Positions 10,522 through 19,218 of a stretch of 64,000 nucleotides of DNA are shown here, piece by piece. This DNA comes from Vibrio gazogenes (lineage in GTDB: Bacteria > Pseudomonadota > Gammaproteobacteria > Enterobacterales > Vibrionaceae), in assembly GCF_023920225.1 (NCBI RefSeq), contig NZ_CP092587.1:2728001-2792000 (forward strand). Reading direction: 5' to 3'. The notes under the pieces were generated by a model, which saw nothing but the letters and a program-made list of their open reading frames with translations, had not been told where the DNA came from and did not search any database. A program made the translations under genes and the position numbers. Within the stretch, counting starts at the first letter, position 1; each line of letters opens with the position of its first letter.

Positions 10522-11157
10522 TTAACGAGATAAACGCATCTCACGCTCAGTTTCAGTTAAAGAAGCCAAGAATGAATCTCGTTCAAAAACACGGTTCATA
10601 TACACTTTCAACTCTTTTGAACCCGGACCAATGAGATCGATTCCCAACACAGGTAAACGCCATAATAGCGGTGCGAGATAACAATCCACCAAGCTAAATT
10701 CTTCACTCATGAAATACTCAAATTCAGCAAATACTGGCGCTAATGTCAGTAAATCATTTTGTAACTTACTTCTTGCAGACTCGGCTTCGCTAACAGAACC
10801 ATTTATAACTTTGTCAGCGAGTGAATACCAGTTCCGTTCAATACGATAAACCATTAAACGGCTATTACCGCGTGCTACAGGATAAACCGGCATCAGTGGT
10901 GGATGTGGAAAACGCTCATCCAGATATTCCATAATAATTTTTGAGTCATAAAGTGCAAGTTCACGATCGATAAGGGTCGGTACTGATTTATATGGATTTA
11001 ACTCAATCAGTTCCGCAGGTAAGTTCGATTCATCAACTAACTCTACCTCGACACTCACACCTTTCTCAGCCAGAACAATTCTCACCTGATGACTATACAT
11101 ATCTGAGGCACTTGAAAATAAAGTCATCACAGAACGTTTATTGGCAGCAACAGCCAT
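10522..11157 (-). CDS. sspA: Stringent starvation protein A (GST-fold RNA polymerase-associated protein)
   Basis: 211 residues, glutathione-S-transferase fold without expected GST catalysis; SspA binds RNA polymerase and affects stationary-phase and stress gene expression. I start at the ATG at 11157 (MAVAANKRSVMTLFSS), which has GGAGGG about 5 nt upstream and gives the E. coli length; the frame remains open for 36 more codons upstream but that region is the leader. Usually co-transcribed with sspB. See the hairpin in the leader. Confidence 0.95.
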   Translation of the reverse strand: MAVAANKRSVMTLFSSASDMYSHQVRIVLAEKGVSVEVELVDESNLPAELIELNPYKSVPTLIDRELALYDSKIIMEYLDERFPHPPLMPVYPVARGNSRLMVYRIERNWYSLADKVINGSVSEAESARSKLQNDLLTLAPVFAEFEYFMSEEFSLVDCYLAPLLWRLPVLGIDLIGPGSKELKVYMNRVFERDSFLASLTETEREMRLSR

Positions 11158-11188
11158 GGAACCCTCCAGCACACAATAATAATAAAAA

Positions 11189-11210
11189 CAATGGAGGCAA
11201 GCCTCCATTG
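11189..11210 (-). terminator. Intrinsic-terminator-like hairpin in the sspA leader
   Basis: CAATGGAGGC AA GCCTCCATTG, a perfect 10-bp stem, followed on the minus strand by TTTTTATTATT. It ends about 32 nt before the sspA start codon. It is either an attenuator in the sspA leader or the leftover terminator of a gene formerly located upstream of sspA. Confidence 0.7.
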
Positions 11211-11485
11211 ATAATTCAAACTCTGACAAACAGCGTGACATAATAGCATAATTAGTGCACATCACGCCAACACTCTTTCTTCAGAGAACAAAGAATCACC
11301 TAAGGATACTTATCTAGAAGATAATATGTCATACACTATATTCAACACGGTTATCACCATTGATAACATGCGAGAGTCTGGCATGTTGAATCCACTCCAG
11401 GAAGAGGTTTAAACACATGACACGATTTAGTTTTCAATATTTCACTCTTCCAAACCGCTCGAATAGATAATTCATCCAACCGATA
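11211..11485. other. Gene-free region between rpsI terminator and sspA
   Basis: No coding sequence is recognisable on either strand. In Vibrio cholerae petABC (cytochrome bc1 complex) occupies this position; none of it is here. The region should hold the sspA promoter; TGCTATTAT near 11240-11250 (minus strand) could be an extended -10. Confidence 0.5.
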
Positions 11486-11512
11486 TAAAAAAACCCGGCA
11501 ATATGCCGGGTT
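11486..11512 (-). terminator. rpsI terminator
   Basis: AACCCGGCA (11492-11500) pairs with TGCCGGGTT (11504-11512); on the minus strand a run of seven T residues follows. It ends the rplM-rpsI transcript. Confidence 0.9.
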
Positions 11513-11534
11513 TTCGAAACCACATAAAACGTAA

Positions 11535-11927
11535 TTAACGTTTTGAAAACTGTGGACGACGACGTGCTTTACGTAGACCAACTTTCTTACGTTCAACGCG
11601 ACGAGCGTCACGAGTAACGTAGCCAGCTGCGCGTAGAGCAGGACGTAGAGACTCATCATATTCCATCAACGCACGAGTGATACCGTGACGAATAGCACCT
11701 GCCTGACCTGAAATACCGCCACCTTTTACAGTGATGTACAGATCAAGTTTGTCAGTCATCTCAACTAACTCAAGCGGTTGTTGAACAACCATACGAGCTG
11801 TAGGACGACCAAAGTACTCATCAAGGCTACGCTTGTTGATTACGATGTTACCGCTGCCTGGTTTAATAAAAACACGTGCAGCTGAGCTTTTGCGACGGCC
11901 AGTGCCGTAGTATTGATTCTCTGCCAT
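11535..11927 (-). CDS. rpsI: 30S ribosomal protein S9
   Basis: 130 residues with the S9 signature from the start ([20 protein letters not shown]) and the conserved basic C-terminal tail ending in SKR, which touches the P-site tRNA anticodon. Start at 11927 rather than 11942, matching other S9 proteins. Second gene of the rplM-rpsI operon. Confidence 0.98.
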   Translation of the reverse strand: MAENQYYGTGRRKSSAARVFIKPGSGNIVINKRSLDEYFGRPTARMVVQQPLELVEMTDKLDLYITVKGGGISGQAGAIRHGITRALMEYDESLRPALRAAGYVTRDARRVERKKVGLRKARRRPQFSKR

Positions 11928-11942
11928 TTCCGAAATCCCCAA

Positions 11943-12371
11943 TTAGATGTCTAGTACTTTTGGTTGTTGAGCAGCATGGTTGTGCTCAGCGCCAGCGTAA
12001 ACTTTCAGTTTACGGTACATAGCACGGCCTAGAGGACCACGTGGAAGCATACCTTTAACCGCTAGCTCGATAATCATCTCTGGTTTGTAGTCGATCAGTT
12101 TATCAAAAGTGATAGACTTGATACCACCAGGAAACTCAGAGTGACGATAATAAGTCTTAGCTGCAGATTTATTACCTGTTACAGCCACTTTCTCTGCGTT
12201 AACAACGATGATGTAATCACCAGTATCAACGTGAGGCGTATATTCAGCTTTATGCTTGCCACGTAAGCGAGATGCAATTTCACTTGCCAGACGACCAAGA
12301 GTTTTACCCTCTGCGTCCACAACATACCAGTCGCGTTTTACAGTTTCTGGTTTAGCAACGAAAGTTTTCAT
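11943..12371 (-). CDS. rplM: 50S ribosomal protein L13
   Basis: 142 residues, full length and clearly L13 ([39 protein letters not shown]). In E. coli L13 represses translation of its own rplM-rpsI mRNA by binding the leader. The untranslated leader here is about 130 nt and carries inverted repeats that could fill the same role. Confidence 0.98.
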   Translation of the reverse strand: MKTFVAKPETVKRDWYVVDAEGKTLGRLASEIASRLRGKHKAEYTPHVDTGDYIIVVNAEKVAVTGNKSAAKTYYRHSEFPGGIKSITFDKLIDYKPEMIIELAVKGMLPRGPLGRAMYRKLKVYAGAEHNHAAQQPKVLDI

Positions 12372-12407
12372 GCTAATAATAACCCGTTATTTAAAATTTA
12401 CACTTAA

Positions 12408-12489
12408 GGAGCAATTGCTCCCACTGTCTAGAGCCCAGTCATCACCCCTTCGAGTGGTTGGCACTCTCGGTCTGAATAAGAAACAGACC
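12408..12489 (-). promoter_or_regulatory. Structured rplM leader (possible L13 autoregulatory site)
   Basis: Two inverted repeats lie in the rplM 5' leader: GGAGCAATTGCTCC (12408-12421) and GGTCTG/CAGACC (12469-12489). Autogenous control of rplM by L13 is known in E. coli; that these repeats are its target is inference. Confidence 0.4.
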
Positions 12490-12511
12490 TACAGTAACGG
12501 TGGGTCGCAGG

Positions 12512-12517
12512 ATTATA
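12512..12517 (-). promoter_or_regulatory. Probable rplM promoter -10 box
   Basis: Perfect TATAAT on the minus strand followed by a GC-rich discriminator (CCTGCGACCC), as expected for a growth-rate-controlled ribosomal operon. The -35 is poor. It predicts a leader of about 130 nt. Confidence 0.5.
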
Positions 12518-12598
12518 GAGAAGTGCGAAAAAAAAATCATCTTTTTTCTGACAAAAATTTATTTTTTAACCCAATCAATTTAAAAGCTTGTTAAACGG

Positions 12599-13702
12599 TT
12601 ATGACAAGTGCTCTTTCAGCAAATATTCACGACTTTGCATCTCAATCAAACGAGAACGGCAACGCTGAAATTCAAATGCTAACTGTCCACCTTGATATAA
12701 TGCATCCAAAGCAACTTCTGCTGAAATAATCAATTTAACATGACGCTCATAAAACTCGTCAACGAGGGCGATAAAGCGCCGAGCGCCATCATCCAACGCC
12801 GCATTCATCAGCTTCACATCAGCTAATAAAACGGTATGGTACAAACGAGACAGTTCAATGTAATCATTCTGACTTCTCATACTTTGGCATAGCTGTGCAA
12901 ATGTGGCGAACAGCACACCATTGGCTGCTTTTAATACTGGTACTTGCCGATGATTGATTTCAATACTAGACGTGACATCTGAGTCATGGCTGATGAGTTG
13001 ACGATAGTAACTTTCCAAACGGGTTCTTGATTGTTCATCGTTCGGGAAATGATAAATTTCTGCCTGTTCAAGCGTCCTCAACCGATAGTCAACACCGCTA
13101 TCGACATTCATCACAAGACAATGCTTTTTAATTAACTCGATTGCTGGAAGGAAGCGTGCTCGTTGTAAGCCATTCCGATATAAATCGTCCGGTGGAATAT
13201 TCGAAGTGGCAACCAAAACGATATTCCGAGCGAAAAGCGCCTGGAAAAGAGTCCCCAAAATCATGGCATCGGTAATATCCGAAACAAAAAACTCGTCAAA
13301 ACAGATAATCTCGGTTTCCGAGCTAAACTTATCAGCAACTATTTCGAGTGGGTCATTCACATGATGAAGGAGCTTCAACTCTTCATGAACGCGATACATA
13401 AAGCGGTGAAAATGCACTCTCATTTTTTTCTGAGTCGGGAGCGCATCATAGAAAGTATCCATCAGGTAAGTTTTCCCTCTCCCGACGCCCCCCCAAAAAT
13501 ATAACCCTTTGGGGGGAATGGGACGCTGGACGTTTTTTCTGAGCAAACGAGTCAATAACGAATCTCGTTCAATCGGTCTTTCCAGATAGGCGAGAAATCG
13601 ATGATACAGATCATCCAAAGCGTCGACTGCCATTAATTGAGCGTCATCTTTCTGAAAATTATTGTCTTTCAAATCTTGATCGTAACGTTGCCTAGGTGTC
13701 AT
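12599..13702 (-). CDS. zapE: Cell division protein ZapE (AFG1-like ATPase)
   Basis: About 367 residues, AAA+ ATPase of the AFG1/LACE1 family. E. coli ZapE associates with the Z-ring late in constriction and under low-oxygen or heat stress. Walker A is GGVGRGKT; Walker B follows as IICFDEFFVSD; TSNIPPDDLYRNGLQRARFLPAI is highly conserved. I place the start at 13702 (MTPRQRYDQDL) because upstream residues of the longer frame do not resemble the family, although no strong ribosome binding site is seen. Divergent from zapG, as in E. coli. Confidence 0.94.
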   Translation of the reverse strand: MTPRQRYDQDLKDNNFQKDDAQLMAVDALDDLYHRFLAYLERPIERDSLLTRLLRKNVQRPIPPKGLYFWGGVGRGKTYLMDTFYDALPTQKKMRVHFHRFMYRVHEELKLLHHVNDPLEIVADKFSSETEIICFDEFFVSDITDAMILGTLFQALFARNIVLVATSNIPPDDLYRNGLQRARFLPAIELIKKHCLVMNVDSGVDYRLRTLEQAEIYHFPNDEQSRTRLESYYRQLISHDSDVTSSIEINHRQVPVLKAANGVLFATFAQLCQSMRSQNDYIELSRLYHTVLLADVKLMNAALDDGARRFIALVDEFYERHVKLIISAEVALDALYQGGQLAFEFQRCRSRLIEMQSREYLLKEHLS

Positions 13703-13852
13703 AAATATCGAGTAAAATAAGAAGAGAGGAAAGTGTGCAGCGCAACACATGCTTTTTGCTTTATCAGCTAAGGAAGTCATAGTACCATGTCCTTTGAGCA
13801 TGTGTAACCTTTTGGTAAAAAACATGTTAAATAACAACAATAAGGAGCGGTT

Positions 13853-14296
13853 ATGCCTTGGATCTATACCATCATAGGTTTGCTGATTGGATGTGTCGTC
13901 GGTGTCGTGATCACTCGCCTGACAACCCCCCAATATAAAAACCAGAAGTCCGTACAAAAAGACTTGGATAATGCGAAGTTTGAGCTAGAGCAACAACGAC
14001 AAGAGCTAATGGATCATTTTGCCCAAACCGCAGAGATGCTGGACACAATAGGCAAAGATTATACGAAGCTCTATCAACATTTAGCGAAAACATCTTCTGA
14101 GCTGATTCCGAATCTTCCTGAACAAGATAATCCATTTATCAAAACGATCGTCAAGCATAAAGAGGTTGAATCTCAAGAATCTCCGGACCAAAGTCTGCCG
14201 CCAAAAGACTATGCATTGGGTGCTTCAGGCCAGCTAAGAAATGAAGAAAAACCAATTATCCACTCGAAAGATATTATTAACGCGCAACCAAATTAA
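13853..14296 (+). CDS. zapG: Z-ring associated protein ZapG (YhcB, DUF1043)
   Basis: 147-residue inner-membrane protein: a single N-terminal membrane segment (about 4-22) followed by a cytoplasmic coiled coil (about 30-75) and a low-complexity tail. E. coli YhcB/ZapG influences cell division and envelope synthesis. AAGGAG lies 7 nt before the ATG. The zapE / zapG-degQ-degS arrangement is conserved across gamma-proteobacteria. Confidence 0.92.
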   Translation: MPWIYTIIGLLIGCVVGVVITRLTTPQYKNQKSVQKDLDNAKFELEQQRQELMDHFAQTAEMLDTIGKDYTKLYQHLAKTSSELIPNLPEQDNPFIKTIVKHKEVESQESPDQSLPPKDYALGASGQLRNEEKPIIHSKDIINAQPN

Positions 14297-14305
14297 AATT
14301 TTTGT

Positions 14306-14333
14306 GAACTTTGCAAAGGTTTTTGAGTCTTAA
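14306..14333 (+). promoter_or_regulatory. Candidate sigma-E promoter of degQ
   Basis: GAACTT (14306-14311), a 16-bp spacer and TCTTAA (14328-14333) match the extracytoplasmic-stress sigma-E consensus (GGAACTT, about 16 bp, TCTnA). It lies about 80 bp before the degQ start. Do-type proteases are known sigma-E targets. Confidence 0.55.
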
Positions 14334-14412
14334 AACACACTGACGCTGTTGAAAATTTTATATCAAGATATCAAATAGTTACAACAGGTGATTTCCATAG
14401 AGGAGTTTTAAG

Positions 14413-15780
14413 ATGAAAAAACCTTTGCTTGCATTAGCAACCCTATCATTATGCATGAGTTCGATCATCACCCCGCTACCAGCAGCGGCAGCTCTGCCTA
14501 TCGCCGTTAACGGAGAGCAATTACCAAGTCTAGCGCCAATGCTTGAGCATGTGACGCCAGCCGTCGTTTCTATCGCAGTTGAAGGGACACAAGTATCCCA
14601 TCAGCGCCTACCAGAACAATTCCGTTTCTTCTTTGGCCCGAATTTTCCAACTGAACAACTCGAGAAACGTCCTTTTAAAGCACTTGGTTCAGGGGTCATC
14701 ATTAATGCAGACAAAGGGTATGTCGTCACCAACTACCATGTTATTAACGGTGCCGACAAAATCCGAGTAAAACTCTCTGACGGTCGTGAATATAAAGCCG
14801 AACTCGTCGGTGGCGACAAAATGTCAGATATCGCGCTGATTAAATTAGAGAAAGCGAAAAACCTCACTCAAATCAAACTATCCGATTCAGACAAAATCCG
14901 GGTTGGTGATTTTGCAGTTGCAATTGGTAATCCATTCGGTCTGGGACAGACCGTCACTTCCGGCATTATCTCTGCTTTAGGCCGAAGTGGACTAAATATT
15001 GAAAACTTCGAAAACTTTATCCAAACCGATGCCGCAATTAATAGCGGTAACTCGGGGGGTGCACTGGTCAACCTAAAAGGCGAACTGATCGGGATTAACA
15101 CTGCGATACTTGGCCCGAATGGCGGCAATGTGGGCATTGGTTTTGCGATTCCAGCCAACATGATGAAAAACCTGACGGATCAAATCCTCGAATATGGTGA
15201 AGTCAAACGCGGGATGCTTGGTGTCCAAGGTGGAGAAGTGACTTCAGAACTGGCACAAGCGATGGGATATTCATCGAGTAAAGGTGCATTTATCAGTCAA
15301 GTCGTCCCGGATAGTGCCGCAGATAAAGCTGGATTAAAAGCAGGTGACATCATTGTCTCCGTCAATGGTAAAGATATTGATTCTTTCTCTGAACTGCGAG
15401 CCAAAGTGGCAACCCTCGGTGCAGGTAAGAAGGTGAAACTCGGTATCCTCAGAGATGGAAAAGAACAAACATTCGATGTCACGCTGGGTAAACAAAACGA
15501 GACTAAAACTCAGGCGAAAGCCCTGTACGAAGGACTCTCTGGCGCCGAGCTGTCTAACACGACTTCAAGCGACCCAATCCAAGGGGTCAAAGTGACCCAT
15601 GTTGAAAAAGGCTCTCCGGCTGAAGGCTATCAGCTTCAAGAAGGAGATATCATTATCGGTCTGAACAGACAGCGAGTGAAAAACATTGCTGAGTTGAGAA
15701 AGATTCTGGAGAAATCACCAAGTATTCTAGCCCTGAATATTCAACGTGATGATCGAACCATCTACCTCGTCATCCGTTAA
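14413..15780 (+). CDS. degQ: Periplasmic serine endoprotease DegQ (Do/HtrA family)
   Basis: 455 residues, exported (signal peptide about 1-27 ending in AAA), trypsin-like protease domain followed by two PDZ domains (about 255-350 and 370-450). The catalytic triad is His109, Asp139, Ser214 (NYHV, SDIALIK, SGNSGGAL). Degrades or refolds misfolded envelope proteins as an oligomeric cage. Length and position next to degS favour DegQ; in Vibrio it may serve as the sole DegP/DegQ-type protease. A sigma-E-like promoter precedes it. Confidence 0.94.
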   Translation: MKKPLLALATLSLCMSSIITPLPAAAALPIAVNGEQLPSLAPMLEHVTPAVVSIAVEGTQVSHQRLPEQFRFFFGPNFPTEQLEKRPFKALGSGVIINADKGYVVTNYHVINGADKIRVKLSDGREYKAELVGGDKMSDIALIKLEKAKNLTQIKLSDSDKIRVGDFAVAIGNPFGLGQTVTSGIISALGRSGLNIENFENFIQTDAAINSGNSGGALVNLKGELIGINTAILGPNGGNVGIGFAIPANMMKNLTDQILEYGEVKRGMLGVQGGEVTSELAQAMGYSSSKGAFISQVVPDSAADKAGLKAGDIIVSVNGKDIDSFSELRAKVATLGAGKKVKLGILRDGKEQTFDVTLGKQNETKTQAKALYEGLSGAELSNTTSSDPIQGVKVTHVEKGSPAEGYQLQEGDIIIGLNRQRVKNIAELRKILEKSPSILALNIQRDDRTIYLVIR

Positions 15781-15793
15781 TTCCAGCTATTAT

Positions 15794-15821
15794 TGGGCCT
15801 TTCTGATGAAAGGCCCATTTT
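15794..15821 (+). terminator. degQ terminator
   Basis: TGGGCCTTTC TGAT GAAAGGCCCA followed by TTTT; perfect 10-bp stem 14 bp after the degQ stop. degS is therefore probably transcribed separately. Confidence 0.88.
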
Positions 15822-15890
15822 CTATTGATTCAGAGAGTGCTATTCTTTCCACCTTATATACATGTTTGTAATGGTTCAGTGGATTGAAAT

Positions 15891-16955
15891 ATGATAGCTA
15901 ACTTACTTCGTTCTGTTGGAATTGGATTAGTGACCGCACTCGTCGTCATTATTTCTGTTCCGTCTTTGAGAAGCCATATTTTCCCCCCGGCAAAGAATCC
16001 ACAACCAACTAATATCAACACGCTACAAATCACTTTCAATCAAGCCGTACGTAGAGCAGCACCAGCAGTCGTGAATATTTATAGCCGTAAGTATGCTGCC
16101 AATGACCGCTCAAAGTTATCAACACAAGGTTTGGGCTCAGGCGTCATTGTCAGTGAAAAAGGCTATATCATTACTAATTACCACGTCATTGCTCAAGCCG
16201 ATCAAGTGATCGTTGCACTTCAGGACGGTCGGGTTGCAGCAGCGCAACTGGTTGGTAAAGACCGTCGTTCAGATATTGCAGTCCTTCGAATTGAAGACTC
16301 GAACTTACCCGTTATTCCTCAAAATCCAAACTATTCACCCCAGGTTGGAGATGTTGTACTCGCAATTGGTAACCCCTATAACTTAGGCCAAACCACCACC
16401 TTCGGAATTATTTCAGCGACGGGACGTTCTTCAATCAGCATTGATGGTCGGCAGGCATTTATTCAGACTGATGCAGCAATCAACGAAGGTAACTCTGGCG
16501 GTGCTTTAGTCAATACCCAAGGTGAACTTGTCGGTATCAATACGGCTTCATTTCAGCAAGCAACGGATCTGGAAACTTATGGTATTTCTTTTGCCATCCC
16601 CTATAAACTTGCCAATAAGATTATGGAAAAAATCATTGCTGACGGACGCGTGATTCGAGGGTATATAGGGATTGACGGACAAGATATCAGTTCAGTTGAA
16701 TCTCGGCTTCTCGGGAATGAACATATCGGTGGGATCATTGTTCTCGGTGTCGATCCGAATGGCCCTGCTGCTTCAGCAGGCTTTAAGCCTCAAGATATCA
16801 TCATCAAAATTGACGGTAAAAAAATTAACGGACGTCAAAGTGTTATGGACTTAGTGACCGATCTGCGTCCGGGGACAACCATTCATGTCGATGTCATCAG
16901 GAAAGGCAAGGAAATCACCATTCCGGTCACTGTTGCTGAAGATACTCGGGATTAA
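15891..16955 (+). CDS. degS: Site-1 protease DegS, sigma-E stress sensor
   Basis: 354 residues: an N-terminal membrane anchor (about 4-24), a trypsin-like protease domain with His98, Asp128 and Ser202, and a single PDZ domain (about 250-350). DegS senses unfolded outer-membrane porin C-termini and cuts RseA to release sigma-E. The uncleaved anchor and the single PDZ domain separate it from DegQ. Confidence 0.96.
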   Translation: MIANLLRSVGIGLVTALVVIISVPSLRSHIFPPAKNPQPTNINTLQITFNQAVRRAAPAVVNIYSRKYAANDRSKLSTQGLGSGVIVSEKGYIITNYHVIAQADQVIVALQDGRVAAAQLVGKDRRSDIAVLRIEDSNLPVIPQNPNYSPQVGDVVLAIGNPYNLGQTTTFGIISATGRSSISIDGRQAFIQTDAAINEGNSGGALVNTQGELVGINTASFQQATDLETYGISFAIPYKLANKIMEKIIADGRVIRGYIGIDGQDISSVESRLLGNEHIGGIIVLGVDPNGPAASAGFKPQDIIIKIDGKKINGRQSVMDLVTDLRPGTTIHVDVIRKGKEITIPVTVAEDTRD

Positions 16956-16996
16956 TCCAATCAATCCTCTTCCTCATATCATGAAATAGAAGACAT

Positions 16997-17027
16997 AAAA
17001 AACGGAGCCATCTGGCTCCGTTTTTTT
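16997..17027. terminator. Bidirectional terminator between degS and rplS
   Basis: AACGGAGCCA TC TGGCTCCGTT flanked by A-run and T-run; serves degS (plus) and the rpsP-rplS operon (minus). Confidence 0.92.
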
Positions 17028-17050
17028 GAGAACGCATGTCTGAGACAGCA

Positions 17051-17404
17051 TTACTTCTTAGTAAGTTTCTCTTTAATACGAGCTGACTTACCAGAGCGTT
17101 CGCGTAGATAGTACAACTTGGCACGACGTACTGCACCACGACGCTTAACTTCAATACTGTCAACAGCTGGAGAGTGTGTTTGGAACGTACGCTCAACACC
17201 TTCACCGTTAGAAATTTTACGAACGGTAAATGCTGAGTGAAGACCACGGTTACGAACAGCGATTACAACGCCTTCAAATGCCTGTAAACGCTCACGCTCA
17301 CCTTCTTTAACCTTGACTTGCACAACGACAGTGTCGCCTGGTGCAAATTTTGGTAGGTCTTGCTTCATTTGCTCTTGCTCAAGAGCTTTGATGATATTAC
17401 TCAT
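17051..17404 (-). CDS. rplS: 50S ribosomal protein L19
   Basis: 117 residues, full-length L19 ([46 protein letters not shown]). Located at the subunit interface near the aminoacyl-tRNA site. Last gene of the rpsP-rimM-trmD-rplS operon. Confidence 0.98.
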   Translation of the reverse strand: MSNIIKALEQEQMKQDLPKFAPGDTVVVQVKVKEGERERLQAFEGVVIAVRNRGLHSAFTVRKISNGEGVERTFQTHSPAVDSIEVKRRGAVRRAKLYYLRERSGKSARIKEKLTKK

Positions 17405-17446
17405 TGTTAATTTTCCTAGAATAAACTGATACTCAATTAATTGAAG

Positions 17447-18193
17447 TTACTTAGCTTGATATTCTTGAATGAATTCAACTAGTAACTGTTCCTGTTCGTC
17501 AGTCAGAGCTAGGTTTTCCAGGAGCTCCGGTCTTCTTAGCCAAGTACGGCCTAACGACTGTTTCAGTCGCCAACGACGAATGTCCCGATGATTCCCCGAT
17601 TTCAATACGGCGGGAATTTCTTTCCCATCCAATACTTCCGGGCGCGTATAATGAGGACAATCCAGCAATCCATTAGCAAAAGAATCTTCTTCTGCCGATG
17701 CAAAATCCCCAAGAACACCGGGGACAAACCGAGCTGCTGCATCAATCATTATCATTGCCGGCAATTCACCACCAGTCATGACAAAGTCTCCGACAGACCA
17801 CTCTTCATCAACTTCTGACTCAATAATACGCTCATCGACCCCTTCGTACCGACCACAAATCAAAATTAAGTTTTCATCTGCTGCCAGTTCTTCAACCCCA
17901 CATTGATCGAGTTTTCGTCCCTGTGGAGAAAGGTATATAACTTTCGTCTTTCCGGGAGCGGATGCTTTGGCTGCATGGATGGCATCACGCAAAGGCTGTA
18001 CCATCATGAGCATACCAGGCCCACCCCCATAGGGTTTATCGTCAACTGTACGATGCCTATCATGAGTAAAGTCTCTCGGATTCCAGACTTCAACTGATAG
18101 TAACCCTTTTTTTACCGCTTGACCTGTGACGCCATAATCAGTCACAGAACGAAACATTTCAGGAAAAAGGCTAATAACGCCAACCCACATCAT
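17447..18193 (-). CDS. trmD: tRNA (guanine-37-N1)-methyltransferase TrmD
   Basis: About 248 residues. SPOUT-class (trefoil knot) enzyme forming m1G37, which prevents +1 frameshifting. Motifs include [12 protein letters not shown] at the start, [24 protein letters not shown] and [14 protein letters not shown]. The start is one of two adjacent ATG codons at 18193 or 18190 with GCGAG upstream; a longer frame to 18265 overlaps rimM and is unlikely. Confidence 0.97.
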   Translation of the reverse strand: MMWVGVISLFPEMFRSVTDYGVTGQAVKKGLLSVEVWNPRDFTHDRHRTVDDKPYGGGPGMLMMVQPLRDAIHAAKASAPGKTKVIYLSPQGRKLDQCGVEELAADENLILICGRYEGVDERIIESEVDEEWSVGDFVMTGGELPAMIMIDAAARFVPGVLGDFASAEEDSFANGLLDCPHYTRPEVLDGKEIPAVLKSGNHRDIRRWRLKQSLGRTWLRRPELLENLALTDEQEQLLVEFIQEYQAK

Positions 18194-18215
18194 TTTCTCG
18201 CTCTGTACCGTGGCA

Positions 18216-18770
18216 TCAGAATCCAGGATCCCAGTCAACTTCGATCCGTTGAGCGGAGCGATCAATATTCTTAATCACTTGCTCTTCAAGGAACGGAATT
18301 AAACGTTCCTTTTGTCCAAAAGCATCTTTTAGATTCGCTTTCACAACCAAAACATCATTTGAGCCGGTTTCCATGAGGTCAATGACCTCGCCCAGATGGT
18401 AGCCACCTGTGGTGATCACCTGCATCCCAAATAATTCTCGCCAGTAGAACTCATCTTCTGACAGTTCAGGGAGTGACGCAGAGTCAACTGAAATCTCAAA
18501 ATTGGTTAAAAGAAGGGAGTCTTCACGAACATCCAATCCTTCAAGCTTTACCACCATCCCTTTGTTATGGCGTTTCCAGCTTTCAACTTTGTACTCAATC
18601 CACTCTCCCTTACGGTTAATATACCAAGGGCTATAATCAAAAATACTTTCCGGATTGTCTGTGAAGGAAAAAACCTTAAGCCAACCGCGAATGCCGTAAG
18701 TTGATCCAAACTTACCAACAACAATTTTACTTTTCGGTTCACTCATTGTGCCTTGACCTTCCATCGACAT
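18216..18770 (-). CDS. rimM: Ribosome maturation factor RimM
   Basis: Up to 184 residues; binds S19 and assists 30S head assembly. The N-terminal RimM domain carries [16 protein letters not shown]; the C-terminal PRC-barrel domain carries [11 protein letters not shown] and [23 protein letters not shown] residues. The start could be 18770 (MSMEGQGTM) or the internal ATG at 18746 (MSEPKSK), which has AAGG just upstream; the choice does not affect the domains. Confidence 0.96.
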   Translation of the reverse strand: MSMEGQGTMSEPKSKIVVGKFGSTYGIRGWLKVFSFTDNPESIFDYSPWYINRKGEWIEYKVESWKRHNKGMVVKLEGLDVREDSLLLTNFEISVDSASLPELSEDEFYWRELFGMQVITTGGYHLGEVIDLMETGSNDVLVVKANLKDAFGQKERLIPFLEEQVIKNIDRSAQRIEVDWDPGF

Positions 18771-18792
18771 TTACTAGTCATCTACAAATAGA

Positions 18793-19041
18793 TTAAGCCG
18801 CTTTTTGAGCGTCTTTTACTAGTTTTGCTACACGATCAGACAGAGATGCACCTTGTCCAACCCAGTGGTTTACACGATCCAAATCAAGGCGAAGACCTTC
18901 TTCTTGACCAGATGCAGTAGGGTTGAAGAAACCTACTTTCTCAATGAAACGACCAGTAGCAGCATTGCGGCTGTCCGCAACTACAATTTGATAAAATGGA
19001 CGCTTTTTAGCGCCGTGACGTGCCAAACGAATGGTTACCAT
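18793..19041 (-). CDS. rpsP: 30S ribosomal protein S16
   Basis: 82 residues, full-length S16 ([20 protein letters not shown]). First gene of the operon, with AGAGGAC as ribosome binding site. A terminator-like hairpin lies in its leader. Confidence 0.98.
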   Translation of the reverse strand: MVTIRLARHGAKKRPFYQIVVADSRNAATGRFIEKVGFFNPTASGQEEGLRLDLDRVNHWVGQGASLSDRVAKLVKDAQKAA

Positions 19042-19075
19042 ATCGTCCTCTTTGCTTGCTTATATAATAAAATTA

Positions 19076-19112
19076 ACCCCAAGAACTGTTTTTCAGAACA
19101 GTCGATTGGGGT
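19076..19112 (-). terminator. Hairpin in the rpsP leader, possible attenuator
   Basis: Nested inverted repeats: ACCCCAA (19076-19082) with TTGGGGT (19106-19112), and inside them ACTGTT (19085-19090) with AACAGT (19097-19102). On the minus strand it is followed by TAATTTTATT and ends about 35 nt before the rpsP ATG. It may stop ffh read-through or attenuate the operon. Confidence 0.55.
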
Positions 19113-19218
19113 CTCGTGCCAATTTAAAGCCCCCGAATTTTACTCTTATTCAGAGTCATTGCAAGGGCTTTAGCTATTTTTTAGCCATTGTGCGTCAACA
19201 TGACGAAACCGCAGTAAC

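Noticed and set aside
13703..13957. 85-codon N-terminal extension of zapE
   Set aside because: It overlaps the divergent zapG gene and does not resemble ZapE; conserved similarity begins just after the ATG at 13702.
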